Assembly: GCF_014138625.1 (NCBI RefSeq)
Contig: NZ_JACJHY010000008.1
Coordinates: 1-64,000, forward strand
Direction: 5' to 3'
DNA: 64,000 bases
Source of the DNA: Aminobacter ciceronei
GTDB taxonomy: Bacteria > Pseudomonadota > Alphaproteobacteria > Rhizobiales > Rhizobiaceae
The position numbers and the translations under genes were made by a program. This document shows positions 8,712-17,721 of the stretch, one piece after another; the stretch's first letter is position 1; each line of letters opens with the position of its first letter. The notes beneath the pieces were generated by a model that did not search any database, was not told the origin of the DNA, and saw only the letters and a program-made list of their open reading frames with translations.

Positions 8712-9953
8712 ATGACATCCCAGACCGCCACGGCACCTGAACAGCGTTTCGCCGCCTTCCGCCATGGCGCGTTCTCGCGCTACTGGGTGGCTCGCTTCCT
8801 GGGTACCTTTTCGACGCAGATCATCTCGGTCGGCGTCGGCTGGCAGGTCTATGACCTGACACGCGACCCTTTCGACCTCGGCCTCGTCGGCATCATCCAG
8901 TTTGCCCCAGCGTTGCTGCTCGTGCTTGTCACCGGCGTCGTGGCCGACCGTTTCGGCCGCAGGCTGATCATGGGCCTGTCCGCCCTGGTCGAGGCCGCCT
9001 GTGCGGCGGCACTGCTGGCGCTGACCTACCACGGCCTTGCAAGCCCGTTGCCGATCTTCGCCGTGCTCGTCGTTTTCGGCATTGCGCGTGCCTTCTTCGG
9101 TCCGGCCTCGGCGTCGTTGGTCGCCAACCTCGTGCCATCAGAGGACTTCGCCAACGCGGTCGCCTGGAACTCGTCGGCCTGGCAGACCGCGACGATCGTC
9201 GGCCCGGTCGCCGGCGGCCTGCTCTACGGCCTGTCGCCCGAGATCGCCTATGGTGCGGCCGCCGTCCTGATGCTGGCATCGACGGCGTTGATCTTCTCCA
9301 TCCCCAGGCCGGTCCAGCGCAGCGAGACCGACAAGCCGTCGGTCGAGACGCTGTTCGCCGGCTTCCGCTATATCTGGGGCGAAAAGGTCGTGCTCGGCGC
9401 CATCTCGCTCGACCTCTTCGCCGTGCTCCTGTCCGGCGCCGTGGCGTTGCTGCCGGTCTATGCGCGCGACATTCTCGACCTCGGGCCGTGGGGCCTCGGC
9501 CTGCTCCGCGCCGCCCCCGGCGTCGGCGCCATCATCGTCGCCGTCTGGCTCGCCGGGCACCCGATCCGCGACCATGCCGGCAAGGTCATGTTCGTCTTCG
9601 TGGCGCTGTTCGGCGTCGCCACGGCGGTCTTCGGCATCTCGACGATCCCCTGGGTCTCCATATCGGCACTTGCGCTGCTCGGCGCCACGGACATGGTCAG
9701 CGTCTACATCAGGGAAACGCTGATCCAGCTGTGGACGCCCGACCATGTCCGTGGTCGCGTCAACGCGGTCAACGGCGTCTTCGTCGGCGCCTCCAACGAA
9801 CTCGGCGAATTCCGCGCCGGCACCATGGCCGCTCTGATCGGCACCGCGCCCGCCGTCGTCTTCGGCGGCATCGGCGCCATTGCCGTTGCCGGCATCTGGG
9901 CCTGGACGTTCCCTGCCTTGCGCAAGGTCAGGCACCTCGACCGGCACGTCTGA
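8712..9953 (+). CDS. MFS exporter, EntS-like (MFS_3)
   Basis: A 413-residue major facilitator superfamily permease with about twelve membrane segments. The loop signature VVADRFGRRLIMGLSALVEA (about residues 74-93) is the MFS motif between helices 2 and 3. FGPASASLVANLVPSEDFANAVAWNSSAWQ is typical of the enterobactin-exporter EntS/MFS_3 subfamily, which drives proton-coupled export of small molecules such as siderophores or drugs. The C-terminal half carries RGRVNAVNGVFVGASNELGEFRAG, also a subfamily hallmark. A GTG at 8694 in the same frame is an alternative start; neither has a clear ribosome-binding site. No siderophore biosynthesis gene lies nearby, so the substrate is unknown. Confidence 0.85.
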   Translation: MTSQTATAPEQRFAAFRHGAFSRYWVARFLGTFSTQIISVGVGWQVYDLTRDPFDLGLVGIIQFAPALLLVLVTGVVADRFGRRLIMGLSALVEAACAAALLALTYHGLASPLPIFAVLVVFGIARAFFGPASASLVANLVPSEDFANAVAWNSSAWQTATIVGPVAGGLLYGLSPEIAYGAAAVLMLASTALIFSIPRPVQRSETDKPSVETLFAGFRYIWGEKVVLGAISLDLFAVLLSGAVALLPVYARDILDLGPWGLGLLRAAPGVGAIIVAVWLAGHPIRDHAGKVMFVFVALFGVATAVFGISTIPWVSISALALLGATDMVSVYIRETLIQLWTPDHVRGRVNAVNGVFVGASNELGEFRAGTMAALIGTAPAVVFGGIGAIAVAGIWAWTFPALRKVRHLDRHV

Positions 9954-10098
9954 CCTTTCCATTGCCCGGTTGCTTTGCCGGCGTTGCAAACGTCGCAACG
10001 TATTCATACATTCTTCTACATCGGTCAGGGGATCGCGATGCTTGCCCCGCCTGATCACCGCAAGAAGAACACTGCGCGAGCCCTCAGAATAGTTCGGA

Positions 10099-10560
10099 AT
10101 GACCATGTCCAATGTGAATGACAACGACCTCGCCTTGATCAACAAGCTGATCACCGAAGTCGAGCGCTCGCAGAACGAACGCTCGGCGGACGATTTCCTC
10201 GCCCTGTTCCGTCCCGACGCCGTCTGGGTCACCGCCTTTGGTCGGCGGTTCAGCAGCAAGGCCGAGATTTCCGACTTCGCCCGCAAGGTGTTGACCCCTG
10301 ACCTGGGCGACCAGTATGCCCGCTACGACGTCGCTCATGTCACGATGCTGAGCCCCGACGTGGCCGCGGTGAATGTCCGCCAGCGCCCGATCCACAAGGA
10401 CGGCACGCCTATCGAAGGCGAACTCGAAGGTTCGCCGCTCTATGTGCTGGTCAAGGAGAACGGACGCTGGATGGTCGGCGCCGGACAGAACACCAAGGTA
10501 CAGGCAGCGGCAATCGACACCCAGCAGAGCGAAATCGACGCCCGCGAGGGCAAGAAGTAA
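10099..10560 (+). CDS. SnoaL-like/SgcJ-EcaC family protein (NTF2 fold)
   Basis: A 153-residue cytoplasmic protein of the SgcJ/EcaC/DUF4440 group, which adopts the cone-shaped NTF2 fold. The pattern INKLITEVERSQNERSADDFLALFRPDAVWVTAFGRRFSSKAEISDF is characteristic, with a helical start, a strand and then a hydrophobic pocket. Later strands include VRQRPIHKDG and LYVLVKENGRWMVGAGQNT. Such proteins bind or modify small hydrophobic molecules; the actual activity is usually unknown. Two ATG codons six bases apart (10099, 10105) could be the start. It is convergent with the GATase gene, only 3 bases separating the stops, and probably monocistronic. Confidence 0.8.
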   Translation: MTMSNVNDNDLALINKLITEVERSQNERSADDFLALFRPDAVWVTAFGRRFSSKAEISDFARKVLTPDLGDQYARYDVAHVTMLSPDVAAVNVRQRPIHKDGTPIEGELEGSPLYVLVKENGRWMVGAGQNTKVQAAAIDTQQSEIDAREGKK

Positions 10561-10563
10561 GCC

Positions 10564-11274
10564 TCAGCCCTTGGCCGGTTCGCCGAAGATCCTGACCAGG
10601 AATTCGTCGAGCCAGCGCTTGAGATGCATGTCCCAGATCAGCCGGCCGCCGAGATGGTCGCGGCCGGGCTGGGCGCCTGGCAAGACGAAGCGTTCGGCGC
10701 CGCGCACCACCCAGCGCTGCATCATCACCCGCGTCAGTTCGGCATGGAACTGGATGCCCCAGGCATTGTCGCCATAACGGAAGGCCTGATTGGGATAACT
10801 CTCCGACGACGCCAGCAGCACGGCATCCCCAGGCAGCGAAAAGCCCTCGCGGTGGAACTGGTAGACCATCTCGGGCCAGTGCATCAGCTTGCGGCCTTCC
10901 TCGGTCGCCTTGATCGGATACCAGCCGATCTCGACAAGCCCCTCGCCATGCCCTTCGACCTTGCCGCCGAGATGATTGACCAGCATCTGGGCGCCGAGGC
11001 AGATGCCGAGGAACGGACGGTTTTCCTTGAGCGGCACCGCCAGCCAGTCGGTCTCGCGTCGAACGAACTCATCCTGGTCGTTGGCGCTCATCGGGCCGCC
11101 GAAGACCACGGCGCCGGCATGCCCGTCGAGCGTGTCGGGCAAGGGATCGCCGAGCGGCGGCCGGCGGATGTCGAGTTCGAAGCCGTTCTCGATCAGCACA
11201 TGGCCGACGCGGCCGGCACTCGAATGCTCCTGATGCAGCACCACCAGTATCTTGGGTCGCGCCTTGCCCGGCAT
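10564..11274 (-). CDS. Class I glutamine amidotransferase (GuaA-like domain)
   Basis: A 236-residue stand-alone GATase1 domain. The nucleophile elbow FLGICLGAQML places the catalytic Cys at residue 92, and GIQFHAEL supplies His177 and Glu179, completing the triad. GAVVFGGPMSANDQ near 54-67 forms the oxyanion region. These enzymes release ammonia from glutamine or hydrolyse gamma-glutamyl bonds; no synthetase domain is present, so the acceptor is unknown. The gene starts 6 bases after the TerB-like stop and is last in the hemC-to-GATase series, so it is likely cotranscribed. A role in glutamine or gamma-glutamyl compound metabolism is inferred from the family only. Confidence 0.88.
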   Translation of the reverse strand: MPGKARPKILVVLHQEHSSAGRVGHVLIENGFELDIRRPPLGDPLPDTLDGHAGAVVFGGPMSANDQDEFVRRETDWLAVPLKENRPFLGICLGAQMLVNHLGGKVEGHGEGLVEIGWYPIKATEEGRKLMHWPEMVYQFHREGFSLPGDAVLLASSESYPNQAFRYGDNAWGIQFHAELTRVMMQRWVVRGAERFVLPGAQPGRDHLGGRLIWDMHLKRWLDEFLVRIFGEPAKG

Positions 11275-11280
11275 TTACAG

Positions 11281-11760
11281 CTACTCGTCCGCTTCGGGTC
11301 CGATCTGGCGCTGCGCCTTCTGAGCCGCCTTACGCTTGGCCTCGACGCGGTCGCGGCTTTCCACGCCGATCAGTTCGGCGATGCGCCAGATGGTGTTGTC
11401 CTCCATCTCATGCAGCTCGCCGTCGGCATAGACGATTTCCCACATCATGCCGATGAAGTCCTTGCGCGCCTGGTCGTCGAGGTTGCGCTTGAGCACGCTG
11501 GTGAAGGCATAGAGATCGATCGCTTCGTTGTCGGCCTGTTCGCCGGCCTTGACCAGCCGGTCGAGCTCGGCGCCCGAAATGCCGTAGCTCTGGCTCAGCA
11601 ACTGCTTGACCCGCTCCCATTCGACGTCCTGCCGGTCGCCGTCGGCGTCCATGACATGGTACATCAGCGCCGCCGCGGCAACGCGCGGATCGTCCTCGCA
11701 GCTCGCCTTGGACCCTGCCGCCGGCAGGTCCTTCAGAAACGAAATCATGCGTTCGAACAT
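11281..11760 (-). CDS. TerB-family (tellurite resistance-like) protein
   Basis: A 159-residue cytoplasmic, mostly helical protein of the TerB/DjlA-N fold. Two related acidic segments are visible: AALMYHVMDADGDRQDVEWERVKQLL (about residues 30-55) and MMWEIVYADGELHEMEDNTIWRIAELIG (about 104-131), the DG(E/D)xxxxE pattern that binds metal in TerB proteins. Members are linked to tellurite resistance, metal sensing or membrane stress, but most chromosomal copies have unknown roles. The gene lies 47 bases after hemY on the same strand and 6 bases before the GATase gene. The C-terminal Lys/Gln-rich tail is probably disordered. Confidence 0.85.
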   Translation of the reverse strand: MFERMISFLKDLPAAGSKASCEDDPRVAAAALMYHVMDADGDRQDVEWERVKQLLSQSYGISGAELDRLVKAGEQADNEAIDLYAFTSVLKRNLDDQARKDFIGMMWEIVYADGELHEMEDNTIWRIAELIGVESRDRVEAKRKAAQKAQRQIGPEADE

Positions 11761-11807
11761 CGTCGGTTCCTGTTTGGGCCAAGCCTAGATCTAGGGTCGA
11801 GCTGAAA

Positions 11808-13388
11808 TCAAAACAAACGGAACCGCTTCTGGGCGTTTTCCCGCTCCACTTCCGGATCGACGCCGGGGTCGTCGGGCAAGCGGATCGGTTCGGCCATGTC
11901 ATCCTCGTCGGTCAGGGTCGCGCCGTCGGTCGCCGGCGGCACCGCGCGCGGGGGCACGGGCTGCACTGCCGCAGTCTCCTGCGCCACCTCGTCCTCGACG
12001 ATCACGTCGACGATGTCGTCGCCGGCGGGCTGCGCTGCCGGAATGCTAGGGATCGACACCCGCTCGTTCGGCTCGTCGTCCTGCTCGATCAGGTGGCCGA
12101 GCCGCTCTTCCGGCGCCTTCCATTCGAAAGCGTCGAGCCGGCCGGTGACGGGTGAGAACGGCGCCCAGCGTTCGGAGACCACGCCGTCCGCCACCCAGGC
12201 CGGGTCGCGCGGCGCGCGCACGGCCCGCGACAGCCACTGTCGCACCTTGCCCTGGTCGCCACCTTGGGCTTCCTCGATGTCGGCGAGCAAAAGATAGGCA
12301 CCCTCGCGCGGCTGCATCCGTGCGGCGGCCTCGGCCTCGGAGCGCGCCAGCTTGTAATCCTGTGCTTCCAGTGCCGCCCGCGCCACGGCGAGCGAGGATT
12401 CCGGATGGTTCTGCTTCAGCGATTGCAATTTCTTTGCCCGCGCCAGCCGGTCGAGCACGGCATCGCCTGGGCGACCATGGACGTAGAGCTCGGCGATGTC
12501 GGGCAGCGGTTCCGCCTTCCACGCCGTCTCCAGCACCTTCGAGCCCTTGCGCACGTCGTTCTGGCGGAACAGCGCCTTTGCGGCAATTGCAGCCGCCGGA
12601 CCGAAACCGGGCCGCAGCCGATTGGCCTCAAGCGCTGCGGTCCGCGCCGCATTGAAATCGCCTTCGAACAGCGACATCGCCTTGGCGGTCAAAAGCACCG
12701 CGCGCTTGTTGTTGGCAACGTCGCGCTCGATCTGGCGCGTCGACTTCTGCGCGTCGATCAGCGCCAGCGCGCCGTCCCAGTCGCCGCGTTCGCACTTTTC
12801 CTCGAGCGTCGAATCCGCCGCCCAGCCGAGCTGCGGCGCAAGGCCGGCGGCGCGGCCGGCATAGTGGCGTGCAGCGGCCCGGTCGCCGAGCCGTTCGGCT
12901 TCGAGATAGAGCCCGCGCAGGCCGAGCAGCCGCATCTCGGGATCGTCCAGCATCGCCTCGAACTTCTGCCGCGCCGTGTCGTGGTCGCCCTCCAGCAGCG
13001 ACGCCTGGGCATCAAGCAGCAGGATCAGCGGCTCCTGGTCGGAGTTGATCAGCTTGGCGGCTTCCTTGTTCTTCTTGCGCGCAAGTGCGGCGTCGCCCGC
13101 TCCGGCGGCGATCATGCCGGTCGACAGCGCCTGATAGCCGCGGTCGCGCCGGCGGGCGCGAAAATGCCGGGCGATGGTGAAAGGGCTATTCCAAACCGCT
13201 TTGGTGAGCCACCAGGTCAACATCGTTGCCGCAACGATCGCGGTGATCGCCACCGCTGCCACCATCAGGCTGACCTTGTACTGGTAGCCGCTGAAGGTCA
13301 CGACCATGTCGCCGGGACGGTCGGCCAGCCAGGCAAAGCCCAGCCCGAGCGCAAAAACGATGGCCAGATAGAACAGGATACGGATCAT
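11808..13388 (-). CDS. hemY: HemY-family TPR membrane protein
   Basis: A 526-residue inner-membrane protein of the proteobacterial HemY family (not the protoporphyrinogen oxidase of the same name). Two membrane segments lie at about residues 3-23 and 41-63, followed by the family motif NSPFTIARHFRARRRDRGYQALSTGMIAAGAGDAALARK and a long TPR region to about residue 400. The last 110 residues are Pro/Val/Asp-rich and probably flexible. HemY proteins are thought to help organise late tetrapyrrole synthesis at the membrane. The gene begins 10 bases after the mitofilin-like stop, in the hemC-hemD-mitofilin-hemY order conserved in Rhizobiales. Confidence 0.9.
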   Translation of the reverse strand: MIRILFYLAIVFALGLGFAWLADRPGDMVVTFSGYQYKVSLMVAAVAITAIVAATMLTWWLTKAVWNSPFTIARHFRARRRDRGYQALSTGMIAAGAGDAALARKKNKEAAKLINSDQEPLILLLDAQASLLEGDHDTARQKFEAMLDDPEMRLLGLRGLYLEAERLGDRAAARHYAGRAAGLAPQLGWAADSTLEEKCERGDWDGALALIDAQKSTRQIERDVANNKRAVLLTAKAMSLFEGDFNAARTAALEANRLRPGFGPAAAIAAKALFRQNDVRKGSKVLETAWKAEPLPDIAELYVHGRPGDAVLDRLARAKKLQSLKQNHPESSLAVARAALEAQDYKLARSEAEAAARMQPREGAYLLLADIEEAQGGDQGKVRQWLSRAVRAPRDPAWVADGVVSERWAPFSPVTGRLDAFEWKAPEERLGHLIEQDDEPNERVSIPSIPAAQPAGDDIVDVIVEDEVAQETAAVQPVPPRAVPPATDGATLTDEDDMAEPIRLPDDPGVDPEVERENAQKRFRLF

Positions 13389-13398
13389 CTGGCGTCCC

Positions 13399-14769
13399 TC
13401 ATGCCTTCATCGCGCCGGCGACAAGCTTGTCGACCAGCGTTTCGACATCTAGCCGCGCCTTAAGCTTGGCAACGAAGTCGGCGCCCGCAGCCTTCGCCGT
13501 CTCGGGCAGCGTGTCATATTCGGCCAGCGCCTTGGCGAAATCGCCCTGGTTGACCGCCACCTCCATGCGCGCCACCGTCTCCGGCACGCCGGTGCCCTCG
13601 ACCGCCCCGATCGGCCGCACCTGAACCAGTTGCTCGGCGCTCGACACCAGCCGTTCGAGGATGCCGGCATCCTCGTTGACCGGCTTGGCTGCAGCGATCA
13701 TCGCATTCGCCGCCGCATCGGTTTCGGTCACGATATCGGCGCGTGTCGGCACGCCCTTTTCGGCATGAGCCCTCAGGGCCGCCAGTTCCGGCGCCTCCGG
13801 GGAAATCGCGGCGAAAGTTTCGAGCTCGGCGCCGAAGCCCGCGCCCCGGTCGACAGCCGCCTTCAACGCCGAAGCGGCGATCGCCAGCGCGATCTTGGGC
13901 TGCGACGCCTGTGCGTCGACCTTCGAAGTGAGCGCGGAGATGGACTGCTCCAGCGTCGCGATCTTGCCGTCATCGACCGTCGCCGCCTCGCCCGCCGACT
14001 TCAGCGCCGCGTCAAGGCCGCTGACGCGCTCGGTGAGTGCTGCGATCTCGCTCGAAGCGCCGTTGTTCTGGCTGAGCGAGGCCACGGCAGTTTCAACCTG
14101 CGCGATGCGGCCGTCGAGCGTGGCAAGGGCCTCATTCGACCCGGCCTGGCCGGCCGTCGCTTTCAGCGCCTCGATGTCCGACTTCACCTGCTGGACGGCA
14201 GCGGCGAGGCCGTCGACGTCACCCTTCAGCGCCGCACCGCCATTGGCGGCAGCACCGAGATCGGCCAGCTGCGACTTCAACGAGGCGATTTCGGCCTGCA
14301 TCTGTCCATTGTCACCGGTTCCGGTACCGGGGGCACCCAGCACGCCGGCATATTGCAGCCCACCGGCCACCAACAGCGCGATCACGCCGCCGGCCAGGCC
14401 CGGCAGCAGTCCGGATGCTGATTGACGATTCGATGATGCAGCCGAGGCTGCAGCACTTGTTGCCCGCGACCCAGCCGAACTCGACGAAGCAGCACGCGAC
14501 AACGCCTCGGCCTTGGGCGTTTCGGCCGGCTTGTCGTTTTCGAAGCTGTAGTCATAGGAGGCATAGGCGCTGTCTGCCTTCGCCGCCGTCTCCTCTGGCG
14601 GCGTCTCTGCCGAGGTCAGGGCTTCTTCGCCGGCCGTCGCCGCGACCGCCTCCGTCTCAGCGTCAGGCTTGGCGGCCTCTTCGACGCGCGACACCGCGCC
14701 CGGCTCCAGTTCGATCGTCACCGGATCGCGATGCGTCTTCGAATGGCGCGTCTTCGGCGTCTTGACCAT
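13399..14769 (-). CDS. Mitofilin (Mic60)-like membrane protein
   Basis: A 456-residue protein with the layout of alphaproteobacterial mitofilin/Mic60 (COG4223). A disordered Glu/Ala/Ser-rich cytoplasmic part covers residues 1-120, one membrane segment residues 121-146 (LLPGLAGGVIALLVAGGLQY), and a long periplasmic coiled coil about residues 155-300. The C-terminal domain has the mitofilin-type pattern ISPEAPELAALRAHAEKGVPTRADIV followed by VRPIGAVEGTG and FAKALAEYDTLPETAK. Mitochondrial Mic60 shapes cristae junctions; bacterial homologues bend intracytoplasmic membranes and interact with outer-membrane partners. Its place between hemD and hemY is the recognised genomic signature of the family. 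A membrane-shaping role here is inferred. Confidence 0.85.
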   Translation of the reverse strand: MVKTPKTRHSKTHRDPVTIELEPGAVSRVEEAAKPDAETEAVAATAGEEALTSAETPPEETAAKADSAYASYDYSFENDKPAETPKAEALSRAASSSSAGSRATSAAASAASSNRQSASGLLPGLAGGVIALLVAGGLQYAGVLGAPGTGTGDNGQMQAEIASLKSQLADLGAAANGGAALKGDVDGLAAAVQQVKSDIEALKATAGQAGSNEALATLDGRIAQVETAVASLSQNNGASSEIAALTERVSGLDAALKSAGEAATVDDGKIATLEQSISALTSKVDAQASQPKIALAIAASALKAAVDRGAGFGAELETFAAISPEAPELAALRAHAEKGVPTRADIVTETDAAANAMIAAAKPVNEDAGILERLVSSAEQLVQVRPIGAVEGTGVPETVARMEVAVNQGDFAKALAEYDTLPETAKAAGADFVAKLKARLDVETLVDKLVAGAMKA

Positions 14770-14890
14770 GCTGGGGGCTCCGCGATTTCGTTGGCATAAA
14801 TCCCGCGGCAGATGCGGGTTCGAAGATCAAAAACCAGTAACACCCACCGTCCCGCGAAAAAAGGCCGGTTGATGGCAAGTAGCCTTTCCG

Positions 14891-15607
14891 TCAGTCGGGA
14901 TCGCCGAGAAGCGCCAGCAGCGCATCCTCATTGGGATCGCGCGCGACCTCGACCCTGATACCGCCGACCAGCGCCGAAGCGATGCGGCCGGACAGGCAAA
15001 GGCAACGCGCGTTGCGCATCAGGAAATCCGCCTCGGCGTGCATTTCCATCAGCGAACCGAAGGCGGCTGCGGCACGCGCCGAGTAAACGAGCACGGCGTC
15101 GATTGGTTGCCCGCCAAGCTGCTGGCGCACGAAGGAAGGGGCCGGAGTGAGCGCGACAGTGTCATAAGTTTCGATCGGCACCACCCGCACCCCGTTGATG
15201 CCGAGACGACGTTCGAAGTCCGGCATCCGTACCCGGCCGCACAGATAGGCAACCGTCGCCTTGCCGAGTTCGATTGCTATCATGTCGGCGAGCGCGGCAG
15301 CGTCGCCAGGACCTTCGTTGACGGAGTAGAAGCCGGCTTTGCGCGCGCTTTCCGCGGTCTTTGCGCCAACGGCGTGACAGGGCAGGCCCCGCAGTCGCTC
15401 GACAAGCCCGCTCGGCGCGTGTCGCAATGCGTTGGCGCTTGTCACCGCGATCGCCGTCGCGCCGGACGGGACGCTTTCACGCGCCACCGGCAGCGGTCGC
15501 GTTTCGGAAAGTGGCAAAATTACAGGCTCGAAGCCGAGCGCCTCGAGGCGCCGCGCGGTGCGGGTTGCGCCGGGTTCCGGCCTCGTCACCAGCACCCGCT
15601 GTGCCAT
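14891..15607 (-). CDS. hemD: Uroporphyrinogen-III synthase
   Basis: A 238-residue cytoplasmic HemD, which closes and inverts ring D of hydroxymethylbilane to give uroporphyrinogen III, the branch point to heme and cobalamin. It begins with RVLVTRPEPGATRTARRLEALGFEPVILPLSETRPL, typical of the first HemD lobe. TAIAVTSANALRH and later VLVYSARAAAAFGSLM are the paired alpha/beta-lobe motifs. The sequence is poorly conserved in this family, but position supports the call: its ATG abuts the hemC stop with no bases between. It is followed 121 bases later by the mitofilin-like gene. Confidence 0.9.
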   Translation of the reverse strand: MAQRVLVTRPEPGATRTARRLEALGFEPVILPLSETRPLPVARESVPSGATAIAVTSANALRHAPSGLVERLRGLPCHAVGAKTAESARKAGFYSVNEGPGDAAALADMIAIELGKATVAYLCGRVRMPDFERRLGINGVRVVPIETYDTVALTPAPSFVRQQLGGQPIDAVLVYSARAAAAFGSLMEMHAEADFLMRNARCLCLSGRIASALVGGIRVEVARDPNEDALLALLGDPD

Positions 15608-16537
15608 CTAGCTCCATCCCTCGAAGAATGTGGTGCCGGCCCGTGCCCGCACCTCGTCGCCGGCATTCCGGCCGATCTCGGCGGCATCCGCCGCCCGGCC
15701 GTCGGCCTTGGCCTCGTGCCACAGCGTACCATCCGGGGTCAGGATAAGCCCGGCGAAAGACAGCCTGTCGCCGTCGATCTCGGCATATCCGGCGATCGGC
15801 GTGCGGCAAGAGCCGTCGAGTGCGGCCAGAAACGCCCTTTCGCAGGCCAGAGCCTGCCCGGTCGGCTTGTGATCAATCGCCTGGAGCATGTTGGTGACAG
15901 CAGTATCGCCAATGCGGCTCTCGATGCAGATGGCACCCTGCCCGGGGGCCGGCGGGAAGGCGTCGAGCGCCATCAGATCGGTGATGACCTCTTCGAGCCC
16001 AATCCGGCGCAGACCGGCATTGGCGAGGATCGTGCCCTCGGCCACCCCCTCGTCAAGCTTCCTCAGGCGGGTCTGCACGTTGCCGCGGAACATCACCACG
16101 TCGAGGTCGGGCCGCATGCGTCGGATCAGCGCCTGTCGCCTGAGCGACGAGGAGCCGACGACGGCACCTTGCGGCAGTTCCATGATGCTGGGTGCCGCGC
16201 GGCCGATGAACGCATCCCTTGGGTCCTCGCGCGGCAGGAACGCCGACAATTCGAGCCCGTCGGGCAGCTGCGTCGGCATGTCCTTGGACGAATGCACGGC
16301 GATGTCGATCTCGTCGGCATACATCGCCTCTTCCAGTTCCTTGGTGAACAGCCCCTTGCCACCGGCGAGCGACAGTGGCCGGTCCTGGATGCGGTCGCCG
16401 CTGGTCGAAATCGTCACGATCTCGAATGCCTCTTCCGGCAGGCCGTGCGCTGCCATCAGCCGCGCACGCGTCTCGTGCGCCTGGGCGAGCGCCAGCAGGC
16501 TGCCGCGGGTTCCGATTCTCAAGGCTCTAGTTTGCAT
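15608..16537 (-). CDS. hemC: Hydroxymethylbilane synthase (porphobilinogen deaminase)
   Basis: A 309-residue HemC, polymerising four porphobilinogen molecules into hydroxymethylbilane. It begins [20 protein letters not shown]; the catalytic Asp is D86 in [11 protein letters not shown]. The dipyrromethane cofactor attaches to C244 in [23 protein letters not shown] and [12 protein letters not shown] bind the growing chain. I chose the ATG at 16537 because it gives the usual family length and the extra upstream 25 codons look non-coding. hemC is divergent from tsaD across 77 bases and heads the hemC-hemD-mitofilin-hemY unit. Confidence 0.96.
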   Translation of the reverse strand: MQTRALRIGTRGSLLALAQAHETRARLMAAHGLPEEAFEIVTISTSGDRIQDRPLSLAGGKGLFTKELEEAMYADEIDIAVHSSKDMPTQLPDGLELSAFLPREDPRDAFIGRAAPSIMELPQGAVVGSSSLRRQALIRRMRPDLDVVMFRGNVQTRLRKLDEGVAEGTILANAGLRRIGLEEVITDLMALDAFPPAPGQGAICIESRIGDTAVTNMLQAIDHKPTGQALACERAFLAALDGSCRTPIAGYAEIDGDRLSFAGLILTPDGTLWHEAKADGRAADAAEIGRNAGDEVRARAGTTFFEGWS

Positions 16538-16614
16538 AGCGCTTGGTCCGTGATAACCCCGCGCTGGCGGGGCGGTCCCGTACCTCCTATCTAGGAAATT
16601 ACCACCGGGCAATC

Positions 16615-17721
16615 ATGCAGGGTAGCGACCAATTGATCCGTGTTCTTGGCATCGAGACAAGCTGCGACGAAACCGCGGCCAGCGTCGTTGCGCTCGAATC
16701 CGGGCAGCCGCCGCGCATCCTGTCGAACACGGTATTCAGCCAGATCGACGAGCACGCGGCCTTTGGCGGCGTCGTGCCGGAGATCGCCGCGCGCGCCCAT
16801 GTCGAGGCTCTCGACGGCATCGTCGAGGCGGCGCTCGAGGATTCCGGCGTTGCCCTTGAAGACATCGACGCCATTGCCGCCACGGCCGGTCCCGGCCTCG
16901 TCGGCGGGCTGATCGTCGGGCTGATGACGGCCAAGGCGATTGCCGCTTCAGTGGGCAAGCCGCTGATCGCCATCAACCATCTCGAAGGCCACGCGCTGAC
17001 GGCGCGGCTCACCGACGGCCTCGCATTTCCCTACCTCTTGCTGCTCGTCTCCGGCGGCCACACCCAGATCGTCCTGGTCAAGGGCGTCGGCGACTATCAG
17101 CGCTGGGCGACCACCATCGACGACGCGCTCGGCGAAGCCTTCGACAAGACCGCCAAGATGCTGGCCCTGCCTTATCCAGGTGGCCCCAATGTCGAAAATG
17201 CAGCCCAGTCGGGCGACGCTTCACGCTTTGTCTTCCCGCGCCCGATGAAGGGTTCGGCCCAGCCTGATTTCTCCTTCTCCGGCCTCAAGACCTCGGTGCG
17301 CCAGGCAGCAACATCGGTGGCACCCCTCAGCGACCAGGACGTCGCCGACATCTGCGCCTCGTTTCAGGCAGCCGTCACTGATACGCTCGGCGACCGCGTC
17401 AAGCGCGCGCTGGCCCGCTTCCGTGACGAGTTCCCCGACACCGCAGCCCCGGCCCTCGTCGTCGCCGGCGGGGTCGCCGCCAACAAACAGATCCGCGCCA
17501 TGCTGGAAAAGCTCTGCGCCAAAAACGGTTTTGCCTTCATCGCGCCACCGATGGCGCTGTGCACCGACAATGCCGCAATGATCGCCTGGGCCGGCATCGA
17601 GCGCCTGCGCGCCGATCTCGTCGAACCCAACGCATTCGATTTTGTACCGCGCTCGCGCTGGCCGCTGGACAGCGTGTCAGCCCCGGTCGTCGGTTCCGGC
17701 AGGCGGGGAGCCAAGGCATGA
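16615..17721 (+). CDS. tsaD: tRNA N6-threonylcarbamoyladenosine transferase TsaD
   Basis: A 368-residue TsaD (YgjD/Kae1), the transferase that places the threonylcarbamoyl group on A37 of ANN-decoding tRNAs, working with TsaB and TsaE. The ASKHA start [16 protein letters not shown] is at residues 10-25. The metal-binding H122 and H126 are in [11 protein letters not shown], and the nucleotide-binding [25 protein letters not shown] and [11 protein letters not shown] motifs are all present. The ATG at 16615 follows the hemC start region closely, and the upstream in-frame extension from 16543 overlaps that promoter area. The stop overlaps the gpsA start by 4 bases. Confidence 0.96.
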   Translation: MQGSDQLIRVLGIETSCDETAASVVALESGQPPRILSNTVFSQIDEHAAFGGVVPEIAARAHVEALDGIVEAALEDSGVALEDIDAIAATAGPGLVGGLIVGLMTAKAIAASVGKPLIAINHLEGHALTARLTDGLAFPYLLLLVSGGHTQIVLVKGVGDYQRWATTIDDALGEAFDKTAKMLALPYPGGPNVENAAQSGDASRFVFPRPMKGSAQPDFSFSGLKTSVRQAATSVAPLSDQDVADICASFQAAVTDTLGDRVKRALARFRDEFPDTAAPALVVAGGVAANKQIRAMLEKLCAKNGFAFIAPPMALCTDNAAMIAWAGIERLRADLVEPNAFDFVPRSRWPLDSVSAPVVGSGRRGAKA

